A DNA stretch of 6,228 bases from the NCBI GenBank assembly GCA_035495855.1, contig DATJFD010000011.1, forward strand, positions 1-6,228. The letters are read 5' to 3'. The notes under the pieces were generated by a model that was not told the DNA's origin, ran no database searches, and was given only the letters and a program-made list of their open reading frames with translations. The number at the start of each line of letters is the position of its first letter. Position 1 is the stretch's first letter. This DNA comes from JAHFIW01 sp035495855 (GTDB lineage: Bacteria > Patescibacteriota > Patescibacteriia > SG8-24). Both the position numbers and the translations under genes were made by a program. Positions 4,743 to 6,228 of this stretch are shown here, piece by piece.

Positions 4743-5993
4743 TCAGTCCCGCGGACTGCTGCGGCCGATGCTCGCCAGATACCACGGCTTCTTCCAGAAC
4801 ATCATCCAGGCGAGCCAGCGCACCGTGTCGAGCTCGGTCATGGCGATGGTCTTGCGAAGCTCTGCGAGCTGCGTGAGGCGCCCGGCGATGAGCACGCCGC
4901 GGACGTAATAGGCGGCGAGCGACTCCTGGTTCTCGGGCATGGACGCGAGCTCGCCGAAGAGGACTTCCTTCGCGGTCGAAAGCTCCTTGGCGGTGATCTT
5001 GTCCTTCACGAGCCGGCGGGATTCCTCAAGGATGAGCTCCAGCACCCGCGGCGCGTTGCGCTCGCTCGCCTGCGTGTGGACCGACAAATGGCCGGCGTCG
5101 GAGTAATGCGTGGTGTCGGCCATGATGTCGTAGACGAGGCCCTTCTGCTCCCGGACGCGGTCGTAGAGGCGCGACGAGATCGGGCCGCCGAACACCTGGC
5201 GCAGCAGTTCCGACGGCACTGCGAGCGGCGAGTTCATGCTGATGCCGGGCACGCCGTACATCAACGTCGTCAGTTTCTCGTCGCGGTACAGGTGGCGGAC
5301 GCGTCGGCGGGTCTTGCCGCGCCAGAACGGACGCCAGTTCCGCGACGTGCCTTCGGGGACCTCGGAGAAGAGGGCAGCAGCGCGCCTGCGCAGCTTGCCG
5401 AGATCTCCCCCGCCGACGAGGGCGACGGCCATGCGCCGGCCTTCGTACCAGCGCTTGATGAACCCGAGCGTGCGGCGGCGGTCGATGGCGCGGAGCGTCT
5501 TGAAGGTGCCGAGGATGTCCCAGCCGAGCGGCTGATGCTGGTACATGAGGTCCTCGAGCAGGATCTCGGCGTAATGGTCGTCGTTCTGCCTCGCGCTCAT
5601 GACCTCCTCGAACACCACGCGTTTCTCGCGCGTGAACTCGCTCTCCGGGATGCGCGGATGCAGCACGATGTCAGAGACGATCTCGAGCGCCTTCATCGCG
5701 TTCTTCTGCGGGCAGTTCACCACGAAGTACGTGTACTCCATGTTCGTGGAGGCGTTGTAGTACGCGCCGATGGAGGCGAGCGCCGCGTTCAGCTCGATCG
5801 GCGAGGCGAACTGCCGGCTGCCTTTGAAGACCTGGTGCTCGACGAGATGCGAAATGCCGCGTTCGTCGGGGCGCTCGGCGCGCGCGCCGACCTTCACGGC
5901 GATGATGACGGTCGTCATCTCGCTCGCGGGGACGGGCGCGGTCACGAGGCGGATGCTGTTGTCGAGCGCGGTGAGCGAGGCTCTGGGAAGCAT
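4743..5993 (-). CDS. M16 family zinc metallopeptidase (insulinase/processing-peptidase type)
   Basis: The protein has 416 residues, the normal size for single-subunit bacterial M16B peptidases such as those of the YmxG/MPP-beta group. The inverted zinc motif HxxEH is intact as HLVEH (H49, E52, H53), within GISHLVEHQVFKGS. The third ligand is E130 (or E129) in VVFEEVM, 76 residues after H53, exactly the family spacing. The C-terminal half has the substrate-binding signature GGPISSRLYDRVREQKGLVYDI-like stretch at about 269-290, with the Arg and Tyr (Y288) expected near the active site. All catalytic positions are present, so it should be active, degrading or processing peptides. There is no signal peptide, so it is probably cytoplasmic. 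The ATG lies 3 nt after the upstream hydrolase's stop with no Shine-Dalgarno, implying one operon and coupled translation. The substrate is unknown. Confidence 0.93.
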   Translation of the reverse strand: MLPRASLTALDNSIRLVTAPVPASEMTTVIIAVKVGARAERPDERGISHLVEHQVFKGSRQFASPIELNAALASIGAYYNASTNMEYTYFVVNCPQKNAMKALEIVSDIVLHPRIPESEFTREKRVVFEEVMSARQNDDHYAEILLEDLMYQHQPLGWDILGTFKTLRAIDRRRTLGFIKRWYEGRRMAVALVGGGDLGKLRRRAAALFSEVPEGTSRNWRPFWRGKTRRRVRHLYRDEKLTTLMYGVPGISMNSPLAVPSELLRQVFGGPISSRLYDRVREQKGLVYDIMADTTHYSDAGHLSVHTQASERNAPRVLELILEESRRLVKDKITAKELSTAKEVLFGELASMPENQESLAAYYVRGVLIAGRLTQLAELRKTIAMTELDTVRWLAWMMFWKKPWYLASIGRSSPRD

Positions 5994-5996
5994 AGG

Positions 5997-6228
5997 TCAG
6001 GGAAGATGGCGGGCGATCCACTCGACGGCCGCGTCGGTCGCGGCTTCGAGCGTGCCGGGCTCCTCGAACACGTGCGTCGCGCCCTCGATGATGCGCAGGT
6101 CCTTGTCGCAGCGGAGCCGAGCGAAGGGCGGCCGGCTGGCCCCGAGCACTTCCTTGTCCTCGGAACCGATGATGAAGACGGTGGCCGCCGCGATGTCGCC
6201 GAGGCGGGCCTGGTCCGCGAGGTCCGGC
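5997..6228 (-). CDS. Alpha/beta hydrolase (dienelactone-hydrolase-like), C-terminal 77 residues
   Basis: The gene runs in from the right edge and ends at TGA (5997-5999). The visible part contains the last two thirds of a hydrolase core. The strand TVFIIGSEDKEVLG carries the acid of the catalytic triad (Asp in GSEDKEV), then LRIIEGATHVFEEPGTL carries the catalytic His. A final amphipathic helix (AAVEWIARHLP) follows. The GATHxFEEPGTL wording is typical of the dienelactone-hydrolase-like proteins that occur beside or fused to COG1926 phosphoribosyltransferases. The nucleophile and oxyanion loop lie outside the window. The stop is 3 nt before the peptidase start, so the two are almost certainly co-transcribed. 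The exact substrate cannot be told. Confidence 0.85.
   Translation of the reverse strand, partial: PDLADQARLGDIAAATVFIIGSEDKEVLGASRPPFARLRCDKDLRIIEGATHVFEEPGTLEAATDAAVEWIARHLP

Noticed and set aside
4744..4758. CAGTCC/GGACTG hairpin at the end of the peptidase gene as a terminator
   Set aside because: A 6-bp stem with no following T-run on the minus strand. It mostly overlaps coding sequence, so it may be chance.
4555..4785. Longer start for the transporter-HEAT protein
   Set aside because: It would read through the 24-residue gene out of frame and across a strong terminator and a promoter.

Overview
The window is GC-rich bacterial DNA, and every gene I can support lies on the minus strand. 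A Patescibacteria (CPR, Parcubacteria-like) genome is my best guess. The grounds are a nucleotide-transporter-like membrane protein fused to HEAT repeats, a single-subunit M16 peptidase, very tight gene spacing, purine/pyrimidine-biased fold-back spacers and several genes of no recognised family. This is inference from gene style only; no rRNA or marker gene is present. TGA is used as stop throughout.

Layout, read in the direction of transcription (from high to low coordinates). (1) The 3' end of an alpha/beta-hydrolase gene (5997-6228, 5' end outside the window) is followed after 3 nt by a complete M16 zinc peptidase (4743-5993). (2) A tiny gene for a 24-residue, strongly basic protein built from two copies of an 11-12 residue unit (4620-4694) has its own extended -10 promoter, Shine-Dalgarno site and strong hairpin terminator. 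(3) A perfect extended -10 promoter lies so close to its ATG that the mRNA should be nearly leaderless. It drives a two-gene operon: an 878-residue MFS/NTT-like membrane protein with a HEAT-repeat region and an unassigned C-terminal domain (1918-4554), then a COG1926-type phosphoribosyltransferase (1283-1921), joined by an ATGA stop/start overlap. (4) After a spacer with a perfect 14-bp hairpin comes a membrane-anchored Cys/His-rich protein (641-1171) with a good Shine-Dalgarno site and a terminator touching its stop codon. (5) Positions 71-640 hold no intact gene. They contain a duplicated module: a purine/pyrimidine fold-back element, a terminator and a stop-less copy of the Cys/His protein's C-terminal tail. 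(6) The first 23 codons of another gene run off the left edge (1-70).

The biological theme best supported is possible nucleotide or base handling: a transporter-like protein is translationally coupled to a phosphoribosyltransferase, and an alpha/beta hydrolase of the type found fused to COG1926 enzymes elsewhere sits in the same locus. The parts most worth following up are the 24-residue repeat protein, the coupled transporter/phosphoribosyltransferase pair, and the duplicated tail-terminator-fold-back module.
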